Source: Amoebophrya sp. A120
Taxonomy: Eukaryota; Sar; Dinophyceae; Syndiniales; Amoebophryaceae
Assembly: GCA_905178155.1 (NCBI GenBank)
Contig: CAJINV010000003.1
Location: forward strand, 7,546,198 to 7,610,197
Reading direction: 5' to 3'
DNA: 64,000 nt
In this document: positions 11,393 through 23,600 of the stretch, one piece after another
Position numbering within the stretch: the stretch's first letter is position 1
How the letters are laid out: each line of letters starts with the position of its first letter
The notes under the pieces: model-generated
Database searches by the model: none
What the model saw: the letters and a program-made list of their open reading frames with translations, nothing else
Told to the model about the DNA's origin: nothing
Position numbers and translations under genes: made by a program

Positions 11393-12597
11393 TCACTTCT
11401 TTTCGCTCTGCAACTGGATACCGGCACTCCGCGCGTAATCGCGGTTGTAGGTGGTCATCGACGCCACTTGCCGGGAGCCCTTGTCATTAATGGAGGAAAG
11501 CGGCAGGTGGCCAGTGTAGCCGGGGATATTCAGATGGTACTGTTCAGCGAGGTTGTACCATTTTTCGCGCTCGTTGATTCCGCACTCGATCTTCGCGCAG
11601 TGCGAATTGGCCGTGTTCATCGGAAGGTAACCTGTTGGTTGTTCACTTGCTTTTTTATCATGCAGTTGCATTTCTAATCAATGCAAGATCCCGATCAATG
11701 ACGTATGCTTCGTCGGTTCGGTGTCCTTGATGCAGATCCAAAATCAAAATGCAAAGCAACCGTGAAAACCTGAATATGCATGGTACCTTGGTAACCCGGA
11801 ATGTGGAATGTTCCTCGCGTTGTGCCGCGCGTCAACTCAGTCTTCAGGGTCACAAACTTGTTGATCGACTCCTTCGGAAGATCTGTGAAAAATTCATTGC
11901 ATCCACTTGGGATTTTTCAGATACTGGTGCAAAACAATGGAAACGAGAAGAACGACGCAAATCTTATTCTTACTTACTAAAAAAATACAAGAAATGCCAG
12001 CTTCTCCGCACCGTGATCAATGTCCGACAAAAATATCCGGTTACCTGGCTCGTCTCCCACACGGCCTTCTTTTGCTACGTCTCCGACTTTTGCCATGAGT
12101 GTCTTCTCCAACACGGCGCGCTCGTCTATTACTCGAGTGTGGCCATCTTCCTTCGGTGCGATTCGGCCATCGTAGTTGTAGGACGGAATTACAAGCTTCT
12201 CCGTTGGGATACTTCCTGCCGCACTGTTTTCGTTTTGTCATTGTCGACCTTGGCGCCTTTTTTTCTAGTTCTGAAACGCAATTTGCTCTTGCTGAAATAA
12301 CCAGAGAAAACCAATCACGAGATGAATAATACAAGAATATTGAGTACCCATAATCTGCGGCATAGGAACTGGTGTAGGGCTCTTCGGCGAGGCACGTTGG
12401 TGGGTGCGCTACTTGAAATTTTGGTCCTCGGAGGCGCACGTAATTCTTGCACTCTGCCGGGCACTGTTTTCGTTATCGTTTGAAATTGAATACATCATTT
12501 CAGTTTCTCATGCGCTTGTCCAGTAATCTATCTGTAAGCGCTAGCACTCAAAAACAGCACGTAATGCACACAGCCGACATTCAGGAAAAGTGATACC
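11393..12597 (-). CDS. CIMIP2/FAM166-like ciliary microtubule protein (5' end uncertain)
   Basis: Exons read backwards from the stop at 11393: 11393-11631, 11787-11882, 12045-12223, 12348-12463, and an upstream exon ending at 12597 (TYRETTNKDGYA). All four junctions are GT-AG and keep frame. The protein carries two copies of the IPGYxGxLP motif (HIPGYQGYLP and NIPGYTGHLP), the signature of DUF2475/CIMIP2 (FAM166) proteins, which bind inside doublet microtubules of cilia. The first coding exon is not resolved; it may start inside 12600-12800, where three frames are open. A flagellar role fits a zoospore-forming protist. Family call is moderate, existence is strong. Confidence 0.7.
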
Positions 12598-12906
12598 GCA
12601 TAGCCGTCCTTGTTGGTTGTCTCCCTGTAAGTCGACGACCATATTGCAGCTCCTGTTCGTGATGGACCACTCGCTCCCCCTGACAGTCCTGCCGTTGCTT
12701 CTGTTGGCGCCTGGAGGTGGAGTGTGTGTCCCGTCGAAAAGCGACATCATTCATCGATTTTATTTTGGAGATATATTTGATGACAGCACACGACATGAGG
12801 GCCGCAGTGGAGTGCGCTTTTCCAATAGCATCAAAGTTGAGCGTCCCAAGGAGAAGGACAGGACGTGAAATAAAGAGAAAACGGTGATCGCTTTTGACCT
12901 AGCTCG

Positions 12907-13587
12907 TTAAAACCACAAGAAAATTCGTACCTTGCTCAGCGTAGAGCTGAGTTTCTGTTCCCAGTTTGCTTCGAAGGTCGGACCTTTTGGCTTCTCCTCC
13001 TCCTCTCCGGGTTTCTTTTGGTGCACCTGCAGGGTAAATAAGAACATACTTACGAGGTGGAAGACAAAATAAAAGCAGCTGCCAACATAAAGATACAATT
13101 CCGCTTGCGCTTCTCGAGGCGAGCGATAAAATTGTAAAAGTTAAAGTAAGTAAGTACTAGCAAAGCTGCTGGAATAAGCGGCTTCTGTGGGTTGGTGTAG
13201 TCCTTTGACTTGACGGTCTTGTTATACTGGATGTCATACTCATTCCCGTCCTTTAGTTGGTGCTGGATGAAGTTCTTCCTGCATGTGATTTGTTTCAAGT
13301 ATTTTCCTGGCCACATGGACATGAACTATGCCATCACGGAAAGCATTTTCAAGCATTGCGAAGTGAACAAGTTAAAAGCGCTTGATTGATGCATCCGTGA
13401 AAGACGAGAAATACTCTGAGAGCTTGACTTCTGTCGTGTAAAAGCCATCCCTGTCGTAGAGACCTTGCCCGGGTTTTGCGGCGATAACAGGCGCATCTTT
13501 CGTTGAAAGGAATATCCCGTGCTGTGTTACAACCTTCGGGATGTGACTTATGTGGTCCTTCAACTTGATTTGAGCCTCGGTCGCCAT
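12907..13587 (-). CDS. Small 3-exon gene of unknown function
   Basis: Exons 13382-13587, 13158-13278 and 12907-13026 give 148 aa from ATG 13587-13585 (MATEAQIKLKDH). The first intron only works as GC-AG (ATCAA|GCGCTT); a GT-AG choice would meet a stop. The second is GT-AG. The sequence is hydrophilic with Lys/Tyr-rich segments (KDYTNPQKPLIP) and an acidic Glu run, and has no membrane segment. It lies head-to-tail with the CIMIP2-like gene. I do not recognise the family. Confidence 0.6.
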
Positions 13588-14355
13588 TCTTGCTGAAACG
13601 TTTCGGCGCGGACGTGCCGCTCGGAGCCTTGTCCCTTATTCAAAAAACGCGCTGCTTTGATGCCGCAGAATAACTATAGCAGCGCTCGCAGCATGATGAT
13701 AACTCTAAATTTTGTTTTTCTGTCGCCATGAACAGTTTTGATTTTCATTTTCGCGAAGATAGTGCCGGGGAAAGCAGGCGGACGCCCACTACTGCTACGG
13801 TAGCAATCCCGATTGACGAGAAATCGAGCGAACGACGACAACAACAAACTCCGCCTCTCAAAATAAGCTCCACCATCCGAATAAGTAACTCTCCTCCTCT
13901 CTCACGACGTGGTGTCGCCAGTGCCGACACGCTATCGACTGCAACCAAACATCAAAACGATTGGGCAGAAGGTGGAGGATCGCGAAAAATCTATAAAGTA
14001 CAAGTTGCACCGGCGTGATAGATCGATGCTTCGTGGGAACAACCAACAGGGCGCCGTACGAGGCAAAACTGCCAAGAAATTGAGGCAATCTTTAGAAGAA
14101 GTGCCACGATTCATACAATGTACCATCACGATCGGCGCGACATGGCCAGCACATGCCAAGGATTGCTGAAGCTGATCTCCGTCGTAAACCAAATGTCTGG
14201 AGCACAGCGAGACAGAATGGAGGACGAGCCAGCTGTGGAGTCTTTTTGTCTTTATTTACGCACGACCCTGTTCGTCCGGTTCTGCCGTTCTGCATCGATT
14301 CCTCTCGACCAGTACGCAGGCGTACGACCACCCCAGTGATGAACCTAGAGATCAT
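13588..14355. other. Intergenic, no supported gene
   Basis: Between the small 3-exon gene and the OSCP stop. A plus-strand frame of 96 codons (13728-14018) starts with an ATG in fair context but is low complexity (Ser/Thr/Pro) and has no matching exon after it. Confidence 0.4.
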
Positions 14356-15380
14356 TTACGCAGGCGCGGCTAGCTTTGCGCAGAGGCGATCGACCTTGGT
14401 CTGCACACTGAAGTCCAGGACGGATTCGCCCATCTTCACGACGATTCCACCGAGAATGCTGCTGTTCGTCGTGTACGAAACTATAAGCTCGCGTCCACTC
14501 TCCCGCTTGCGCAACATCGCTTCGACCTGAGTGGAAAAAGGTTTCTGGGGCGTCACCAAAGCACTGGGCGGGCAACATGTTTTTACAACATGATGTTGTC
14601 CAGCACGCAACAAGAACACGGAAGCTACTGTTCGACAACTGCAAACATACATATCTGTACGCGTTCTCTGTCTTTGGGTTGCAGGTCTTTCACCGTGGTG
14701 ACTTGGCACAAAAGCTGGTTTTTCTCCGCTCGGTAAAACACCTCATAATTGTCGATCATCCGCTTGAGGTCCGCGAGCCGGCGGTTTTCCAGAAGCGTTT
14801 TCAGGTAGTTCATGGTTATTGCATCGTAGCCGTATTTCTCGCTCATGGCCTGAAACACCTCCTGCTTCTTTGCGGGCTGGATGGCGGGACTCTCTACGAA
14901 GAGCGCAAAGTCCTTGCTCTCCTCGTAGCACGATCGGACGTGAGAAAGATCCGTGAACACCTGGGATGTGATTTATTTCCTGCCTCAGGGTTGTAGCGAA
15001 GTGATAGATAGGCTCAGGCTGTTCCTTGTCGTTGTCAACACCTGCACGACTAGTACCGAAACAAAACTGGTGCAGTTTCACGAGACAGAGCAACCTTTGA
15101 TGCAACATATGGAAATCCAAAGAATTTGCTTGAATCAGAAGGACGAGTCGCAGAAGGCGCAACTACAACGGTGCTGTGCGATGGATACCTTGTCTAAGAC
15201 ATTCTTCTTCTTCGAGGCGTCCAGTAGCGCGCCGGAATACCTTCCCGCCAACGACAAGTCCTCATGCTTCCGAGCTTCAGAAGCGAAACAGCGCCTTGCA
15301 GTGGCGGCCGCAGAAGAATGGGAAGCTCTGTTTTGCGTAGCTAGCTGACCGCCCGCACGACAAACAAGACGCCCAAACAT
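14356..15380 (-). CDS. ATP5PO: Mitochondrial ATP synthase OSCP (delta) subunit
   Basis: Three exons, 15189-15380, 14661-14960, 14356-14526, total 220 aa. The start is ATG 15380-15378. The first 35-40 residues are basic with Ser/Ala (RLVCRAGGQLATQNRASHSS), a mitochondrial presequence. The mature part begins SLAGRYSGALLDASKKKNVL, the canonical OSCP start, and ends with SILGGIVVKMGESVLDFSV and a short Leu/Lys helix, the canonical end of the family. OSCP links the F1 head to the peripheral stalk. All introns are GT-AG in phase 0. It shows that the organism retains an oxidative mitochondrial ATP synthase. Confidence 0.93.
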
Positions 15381-16194
15381 TGTAGAAGATGTCAACGGCT
15401 GCGAAGAGCCGAGCTGACCTGCTCTTTCAATCGCCGCTTTTCTTGAGTACCACGACCCTCAGGGAATCTGAATCTGTTGCATCACCAAGAGCGGAAAAAA
15501 AAACACAAACATATATTTCGTGCTGGCAAACGGGAAAGTAAGTACTTCTAGCCGACGCGGAGCCCTTTTACGTCTCATCTTTTCATCCGAAAAAAGGAAG
15601 AGCGATACAGGGCGGAGCTTCGAACGTGCGGACAGGCATGTCACACGCAGCGAACAACAGGCACACGCAGGCCCCTACGCTGTGAGAATAGAAACATATC
15701 ATGTTGGTCCAGCATGTTGTGTTCATCTTTATTTCATTTGACATTTGTTCTATACCTCACGAGAGATGAGTGAATGTCTGTGTAATAAATCTGATGAACG
15801 TCCTCGCTGGATGGTACTGCAGGAGAGCCCAAAGGCAAAACATTGCAGTCGCACTCCCGGTCCACCACTTGCGGCCGGGCTTTCGAGAAACAGACGCCAG
15901 ACCATTTCCACGCATCGTCGAGACAGTCGCCACAGACAGCAGCTGAACGCATTCACTGCCAGTATCCACCTCGCTCGCCGTTTCTAGAGACGCGAAAGGC
16001 TCCAATGGCTTCACCAACCGTGCAGCACCTGCTCCCGGTCTGCACAGCGAAGAACCAGATCCTCGTTTCTGTAGCGCCGGATGTTGAACTCAAGCTTCTA
16101 GAACAAGAACAACAAAAAAATCTTCACCAGATATCACCTCGCAGCGGCAGCGGTCGCGGCACGACTATAACAGAGAAGGCCGCCCCGTCTCTGG
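15381..16194. other. Intergenic, no gene seen
   Basis: Between OSCP and the sestrin stop. Several open frames of 60-130 codons overlap on both strands without protein-like composition or family signal. Confidence 0.4.
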
Positions 16195-19100
16195 TCAAGT
16201 ATTCCCCGATTCCCGCCGGGTCTGGTACCTCTGGAAGGCGGCCATGACGTACTGGAGCTGCATAACCCGCCGAACCTGGGTTGCGATGTGAATGTACTGA
16301 ATCATGTCGCGAAGGTTATACCCTCCGATCGCTTTCACACGGTCGTAGTCCTCCCTCGTCAACGCCTCGGGAAAACAGCAAAGCTTCTTCAGAAACACCT
16401 TGTGCATCAGCGTCAAGTAGAAGTTCAACCTGCAAGTAGAAAAAAATATAAAATGGTCCTTTAACTTTGCACAAAAATAGACACCATCAGAACCGCCCGG
16501 AATTGCCAATTCCTAGAAGCACCTATTGCTATTCTTCCACCTCTTACAACTCCGTTGATTGCTTAGTATAGCAGTGGACGACCATGAACAAACAGTAAGC
16601 TAGCATAGAAGCGAAGGTAGATAGAACCCAACTCAAAAGAAAAACCTTGTGTAGTTAAAGTCGTCAACTTCTAGGCCGTAGACGCGAAAAACGTAGGCGA
16701 ACAGCGCTCGTCGAATCGGGAGCGTGGAACTGACCTTGATACCGCCGACGGAGGAGTCGGTGTAGCTCTGTACGTACTCGTACTCTTCGTGAATTGCGTC
16801 AGCGATCTCGGGACAGTACTGCCCTAGCAACGGGTACGCGTGATCAGCCCAGCTGTACTGTGACGCCGCAGACGCGGCACCGGCCCCATAGTCTACGTAC
16901 TTCAGCTTGAATGTTTCTGCGCCTTTTGTACCGACATCACTTGCGTCCTCAAGGCCCGTAAGCTCCACCCCACTCGCGCGCGCGAGCAGAAAATCGCATA
17001 GCGGCGCGCGAACGATCGGTCGCGCAGCCATCACTTCCTGCAGGGAATGCCGCTCCTCCTGAGTCAGCGCGTTGTCTGTCAGTCGCCCGAGCTCGCGCCA
17101 GTCCTTCTCGCTTTTTATGGGGTTCAGCAACTCTTGCTCCTCCTGCTTGGAGATGAAGTAGTACCTGTAATTTAATGATCACCAAGCAGAGAAGGGGAAT
17201 CGAAAGTTCATATGGAAATCAGTCCGACTCGTACGGAGCCGCCTCATAACACAGCCTTTGCAGCCAGTGCGTTGGTGGCAAGAATATCGGAGATGACCAC
17301 ACCTGACGCCACGCTTGGACGTCCAGAAAGCACCGAGAACACTGTGTGCTCGTCAAAGAACATCCAGCAAGCATGATAGTGATACTACCAGTTCGCGGAC
17401 TCGGAGAGATTTTTGCGGAAGCAGCAGGGCAGGTGGGCGAGCACCTGAGCTCGTTTGGGGTCCTCCAAAACGACGAGCCGGTGCTTTTCTTTGTCCCCGC
17501 CGCTGCTCGTGCTCTGGCGTTCGAGCGAGGTGAGGTCCTCTTCCTCCGACCGCGCCGTGGCAAAGCTCGCCGTTCGGTAGCTCTCTTTGTTGCTGGCGAC
17601 CATCACGGTTTTATTCTTACTCGTGTTGTTTTCATCCTCCTCTGCGACACCCGTGTCATCCGGCGGCTCCGGCTGCGCTTGCGGCGCGGGAGCTATGAGC
17701 GATACAGACTCGGGGGATATTTTTCCATCGGTGCTTCCGTCGGTAAGGATCCACTTTTCGTCCCCCGGTGCCAACGGGTCTTCGAGCTCTAGGCCGAGCG
17801 CGAACACAAACGCCGACATGGAATGGTAGGTACTCAGGATCGCCAGCGCCGACAGCAGCTCCGTGCTCGACCACCGGCAGGCTGAATCATCCGGGTCGAG
17901 CAGCTCGGCGAAACTCACGACCGCGGTGCCCCGGCTCCTGTCGTGTTTTTCGGGACTGTTTCCGTGAGACGGAGAGGTCGTAGTGCCCTCCCCGGTTTGC
18001 TCCAGCAGCAGCCAGGGCTGGTGGCACATCACTTCGTTGAACTTCGCGATCGCGAGTAATTTTTTCGGAATTACGTCGGCACGCCCCGCGAGCCAGGTGC
18101 GGTCACCTCCAGTAAAAATGAAGCTTCGCCTTGTAGTGGACATCACGACACATAACAAAAACACAGGATCGAATTCGTCGAACGAGTTCTTGGACAATGA
18201 CCAGCTACAGCTTTTTTTACGACGAGGCCAATCATAATCGTCTTAAATTGGCCTCAAAACGACGGCCTAAAAATTGCTGCTGAGTAGAAGGAGTAAACAA
18301 ACAACTACCTCCCACTAACAGGAACATTTCCGCCGCGTGCCGCGCAAGATACTCGCAGCGCAGTTGCGTGGCCCCCAGCAGCGCGAGGTAGTGCCGCCAC
18401 GGTTTCGGCAAAGGACCCTCGTCAAACAGGAGCGCGCGCTTCGAGGAGAAAAACCGGTCGAGGAAGCCGTCGTGGGCTGCAAGGGCCCAGTGCAGCGTCG
18501 TCAGGTTTCCATTCTTCTGCTGAAACAGGTCTTGCCAACTCGGGCTCCCGAAATCCACGGGAGGTTTCTCTGCCTCCCCTGACTGGTCAAAGGAAGAGCC
18601 GCTGTGTATCAAAAGGAAAAATCCCCCCACCCCATATCGAAATGGAAATCTGTGATGCGGGATTTGTGTACACAAATCGGCTTTGTATTGCAGGAATGCA
18701 TCGCGGCCACATCCCCAGGCTATGTAGGGGCGTATCGGTCTAGTTGTTCAGCACGGCAAACGGCTCCCCTTTAGGCCCAACAGCGTGACAAATCGCCTCC
18801 ATAATGGGGGCGAAGCTTTTGCCCTTGTCTTCTTGCAAGACAGATGCGATTTGTGACCTCAAATCAGCAAAGCAAATTTTCGGAAACATGCCTTTTCGAT
18901 ATGGGGAGGGGGGATTTTTCCTCACAATACTGTGCGAGCTCGCAGTTGGCGGATGCAGGAGCGCACTATCAAATGTAAAAATGTCTGGGTCTGAAAGAAT
19001 GCAAGATTTGTGATGCAGTTTTTCCATCATCATCATCATGTAGTGGACACCCTCTCCCAGCGCCACAGGTCAAGGATCCCCTCCCCGGGGGGTGGGCGAG

Positions 19101-19954
19101 GGAGCGCTTTCGGCAACCTCATCATACAAAAGCCGAGCGCTACCACGGCAAGTCGCCCCAAGAAAAGTGCCAACCAGTCGGGAGCTACCCACCACACCTG
19201 ATCAGTACAGCCCGGCCAGCTAGCCGAGCGCGACAGCCCAACATACAGAACGATCCAGGACCCGACCCATTTTACGCAATACGTTTTTGTTCTCACGGAA
19301 GAGACGACGTACCCCTTTGGGTTAAGGCGCGAGACTTTTCCATGACCCATGAGGCCTGGAATGCAGCATCTAGCATGACAAACGCTGTGACGTGTCTATC
19401 ATGCATATCCTGCATGAGAAACTCCCTGTCAAACTGATGAAAAGTGCACAGCTTTTGGTAATCATGCAACACAAATTTTTGCATGCTTCAGATTCAGCAT
19501 GACAAGTGGCATCCTTCCAGACCCAGACATTTTTGCATTTGATACGCACACCACTGGGAACACTTTTCCCGGACCTCAAGTTGGGGACTAAATTGCGCAA
19601 GCCGTCGCAGCCTGAAGAAAGAGTCACGACAGAAAATGGACTGCATATTGTGACGTCGTTTCCGCATATTTATAAGTAACTTGAACCTACGTAGAGCATG
19701 GAGTTCTTGACGACCCGAATAAGGGAACGTGAAACTACTTGGATGCTCTCGTCCCTCTCCGTTGCTAAAGACAAAAAACACCTGTTCCACAGACGAAACG
19801 CTTTTTCCCTTTCTTGTGGCTCAGTGGCGTGACTACTCTGAGCGAGGTGCTCGATCTCCTGGCCGAGGTTCTCGAAGCCTGCCGGCGTCTGGGAAGCGAG
19901 CAGAAACCCGACGTGCTCCACGGCGCAATCCAACAGTTTGTCGATGCCCTCCAT
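16195..19954 (-). CDS. SESN: Sestrin homologue
   Basis: Exons: 19691-19954, 19545-19640, about 18930-18961, 18309-18601, 17389-18106, 17235-17348, 16646-17164, 16195-16429; they sum to 756 aa. Landmarks are in sestrin order: GPLPKPWRHYLALLGATQLRCEYL, LVGGDRTWLAG, FNEVMCHQPWLL, YHSMSAFVFALGL, YSWADHAYPLL, LPIRRALFAYVFRVYGL and a C-terminal helix. Sestrins sense leucine or oxidative stress and restrain TORC1 in animals. An acidic, disordered insert of about 120 residues follows YHSMSAFVF. The AhpD-like site keeps Cys and Tyr (CEYL) but its His is at +6 rather than +7. Two elements split the N-terminal exon. Family call is strong; function is inferred from homologues. Confidence 0.88.
18607..18929. 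mobile_element. Introner-like insertion in sestrin (GGAAAAATCC family)
   Basis: 323 bp, left end TATCAAAAGGAAAAATCCCC, right end (reverse complement) TATTGTGAGGAAAAATCCCC, homologous through the CCCCATATCGAAA core. A perfect 5-bp duplication CTGTG lies at 18602-18606 and 18930-18934. Interior segments (tttgtgtacacaaatc, gcccaacagc) match the element at 62735-63055. Confidence 0.9.
18967..19544. mobile_element. Enlarged introner-like insertion in sestrin (GTCTGGGTCTG family)
   Basis: 578 bp. Left end TATCAAATGTAAAAATGTCT, right end its inverted copy ending ...catttgata. The 5-bp duplication CGCAC (18962-18966, 19545-19549) is perfect. Terminal repeats match the 262-bp element at 57374-57635, but this copy has about 300 bp extra in the middle (about 19030-19350), GC-rich, containing a (CAT)n run and a long minus-strand open frame with hydrophobic stretches. 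Confidence 0.85.
19036..19350 (-). other. Open frame inside the enlarged introner (possible cargo)
   Basis: About 104 codons open on the minus strand inside the 578-bp element, with two hydrophobic stretches (WIVLYVGLSRSASW and LALFLGRLAVVALGFCMM). It is absent from the shorter sister element at 57374. It could be captured host sequence, part of a transposon gene, or chance. Sestrins have no membrane helices, so it is unlikely to be a sestrin exon. Confidence 0.3.
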
Positions 19955-20696
19955 GTCCAACTATTGGTTTTCCGTCCTGTCCACGCATAATCGAAAGGCA
20001 AGAACTCGTACACTCTTCTTCTAACCCATGATCTATCTATGTTTGTAGTAGTATGGTATATCGAAGGACGTGACTTACATTACAAATGATCTATCTAGTA
20101 TCAAAGTGAAGTCGTTAGACGTTACATATACAAAAGGGCAACTCCCAGAGGCCGAAATACCCCTACACTGACAGCAAGGATGAAGCTCAGTCACTCGTAA
20201 TTGTTTACTCCCTCGTCATGTGACGCTGAGAGCAGCCTTCCTCAGAAAAGATCGCGACGCTTTTGAAAGGGCAGAAGAATGAATGACGCGTATTAGCCAC
20301 GGCCTCGCAACAGAACTCCAAGTGCAAGCTTCTTGATGGTTGGGCGGGAATTGTAGCAAAGATATGTTGGGCGCTGCAACAGCATCTACTCTACCTCTAG
20401 TTCTGCATGTTCTTGGGGATTTCGAATATAAATCTTTCGAACCTGAAGTTCACTCAGGCTCATCGAGTAGTGTAACTCTAACTTGAACAAAAAAACTTAG
20501 TGAATTGAGCACGAGTTGTTCTTCTATAGACTCTGTGCTCGCCAACAAATTGGTACTGTTCGAAAACGAAAACTAGGTGTGAGCCCGTCTATCGGACGAG
20601 TCTGAGAGCAAGGAACTAAAAAATGATCCGCATCACCAGATGCCTTTTTTTGTGGCAACACCCACAACTGCGACACCGAGTAGGGTGGTCGCTTTT
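19955..20696. other. Intergenic, no gene seen
   Basis: AT-rich sequence between the sestrin start and the RPA1 stop; no plausible coding frame or RNA gene. Confidence 0.45.
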
Positions 20697-23600
20697 TTAG
20701 GCAGCCATATTCCACGTTTTGTCGTCGTAGATTGCCTTTAGCAACTCGTCCGTGCGCTTCGCAATATTCACCGGCTCGATAGCCAGGATTCGCGTCGCAG
20801 ATCGTGTATCGCCCTCGTAGGTTTCTTTGTATGACCGCAAGCGGAGCTTGTACAGCGAGGCTACCTGCCAGCTCTTGAACCATTCGTCCACTGTGATCTG
20901 CATTTCTGAGGCATCCTGAGCTGTCTTCCCAGCTGTTGTGACAAATTTCTTCAAGTACCATAGCAGTGGTCAGTCTGCCAGTGTCGATTGTCGAAGAAGT
21001 GCCTGCATCACAACTTTGTCCTTCACTTGACCACGAAAGGTGACTGCCAACAGGTCGGCGATACGTTGCTGCACTTTGCACATCAACAAACTACGCAACA
21101 TTATCAATATAAATCAGAAGAACGTACTGAGCTTCTTCATATCGTCGTCAAACAGGTTCAGAATGCTGTCGCCGAATCCGTCCTGAAATACTGCGCGGAC
21201 AAGCCATCGCTTGACGGGCGTGACGAGGCCGTGGGTGGGGCATACGCCGTCACGAACTTTCTTGTTGCAAGTGGCCGGAGGTGCGTTGGCAGGCGCATTG
21301 GCGCGGACGACCTTTTCTGGGCACGCTTCATACCATTGCGGAACTTCCTCGTCCTTGCGTTGCGTCAGGACGCGCATCATTCGCGCGTAGGCTTCGGTGA
21401 TGATAAACTGCTCTTTATTTTCCCCAGACGCAGGCTCGATCTCGTCGACCAACTCACCCAAGTTTACCTGTAATTTCAACGTGGGACTTTTCTCTGATCA
21501 GACTCTCACCTAGACCTATCTGTGGTACTGCTCACGCCTTGGCGCTGAAAGTTCGACCAAGCTAGCAATGGGCGTCACTTACCGTCGTTGCAGAAACGCC
21601 GCCACAGGCAAGAAGCAGTATAAAACTCCCACTGGCTGGTTCGTCTAGGTGGTGCAGTTGCAAATATCTAACTCAGGGGAGAGTGACCACGTGCATACCT
21701 GTCGCACTTGATTTCCACCTATTTGTCCCGCACCTGCTTCGCGCATAGACACAAATGCCTTCGATGAGCCCCCGCTTTTCCACCACTTTTCTATCTCTTT
21801 GCTGCGGTCCTGTTGTGAAAGATTTTTTTTGTGCAGTTGTGAAAGGGTGAAGTTGTTGCAACTGTATTTTCGGAATTATATAAGTGCACGAAGATGGTGG
21901 ATTGCCATTACATAAAAATCCATTCCCCTTCCAAGGATTGAACATCCCAAAGAAAAAAGCCGACAGGTCAGAAAAAAAATAATTAAATAATAATTGTTAT
22001 TGTCAACAATAAAAGCAAAACAAAACAACAAAAAAAATTGCCGCCATACCATGCGGATTAGCTTCAGGACAGATCAGCAATCCGCGCGAATCACGGTGGG
22101 ACTTTTTTTATTGTCAACAATAAAAGCAAAACAAAACAACAGGAAGAAAGTGCCGCCATACCATGCGGATTAGCTTCCGGGCAGATCAGCAATCCGCGCG
22201 AATCAGGGCGGGACGGTGATCGCCCGCCTTTTTTATTTTTGTGGCGAATTTCTCTTATTCGCGCCATACCGTGCGGGCTGGGGTTCGTAAGGGGTTGCCG
22301 GCTTCGCCAATCCGCATGGCACGGCGCCCGCAGTCGGCTTCGCGACTTTTTGCAGATTTTTTATGTTCGCGCCTTAGCGTGCGGGCCGGCTTTCTGGCGA
22401 AGCTGCCGGCTTCGCGAATCCGCACGGCACGGCGGCCGCAATTAGTTTTGTGAATTTTGGCGAGTTTTTTTGTTTCGCGTCATACCGTGCGGGCGGGGCT
22501 TCGTAAGAGTTTGCCGGAGTCGCCAATCCGCATGGCACGGCGCGCGCAGGCGGTTTTGCGACTTTTGGCGAATTTCCTATGTTCGCGCCATACCGTGCGC
22601 GCTGGCTTTCTGGCGACGCTGCCGGCTTCGCGAATCCGCACGCCACGGCGGCCGCAGTTATTTTTGTAAATTCTCGCGATTTTTTCCCTTTTGCGCTATA
22701 CCTTGCGGGCTGGGCTTCGTAGGAGGTTGCCGGCTTCGCCAATCCGCACGCTTGCCAGCTTTTCGACAATTCCCGAATATTCGGAATCGCCGGAATCAGA
22801 GGCGGCGAGACTTCAAATCCTTGCGAAGTTTTTCAACGCTTGGGAATGCCAAAAATGCGACCCCCGCCTCTATCTGCGGAAACTGACACACTTAAAGTAA
22901 CTTCATCCCCCTTCTGGAACTTTTTGCCGTCCGAGTTCGTCCGCGGATACTTTCGAATATTCGGAATCGCTTCAAAATAGGCAGGCAGGAGTTTGGAAAT
23001 TGTCGAAGGTTTTGCCAGCTTTTCGAATATTCCCGAATATTCGGAATCGCCGGAATCAGAGGCGGCGACCGAGGCTTCAAATCCTTGCCAAGTTTTTCAA
23101 CACTTGGGAACGCCAAAAGTGCGATCCCCGCCTCTATCTGCGGAAACTGACATACTCAAAATAAGTTGCTTCCTCTGCTGGGAATTTTTGCCGAGTTCGT
23201 CCGCGGATACTTTCGAATATTCGGAATCGCTTCAAAATAGGCAGGCAGGAGTTTGGTAACCGTCGAAAATGTTCCCGAATATTCGGAATCGCCGGAATCA
23301 GAGGCGGCGAGACTTCAAATCCTTGCCAAGTTTTTCAACACTTGGGAATGCCAAAAATGCGACCCCCGCCTCTATCTGCGGAAACTGACACACTCAAAAT
23401 AAATTACTTCCTCGGCTGGGAATTTTTGCCGAGTTCGTCCGCGGATACTTTCGAATATTCGGAATCGCTTCAAAATAGGCAGGCAGGAGTTTGGAAACTG
23501 TCGAAGGTTTTGCCAGCTTTTCGAATATTCCCGAATATTCGGAATCGCCGGAATCAGAGGCGGCGAGACTTCAAATCCTTGCCAAGTTTTTCAACAATTG

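Noticed and set aside
13728-14018. Plus-strand 96-codon gene candidate divergent to the small 3-exon gene
   Set aside because: Low-complexity composition, no exon partner and no family signal; it would be the only plus-strand gene.
18969-19066. Sestrin N-terminus extending through the introner frame containing five Met residues
   Set aside because: This frame comes from the (CAT)n run inside the element; the upstream exons at 19545-19954 join in frame once the element is removed.
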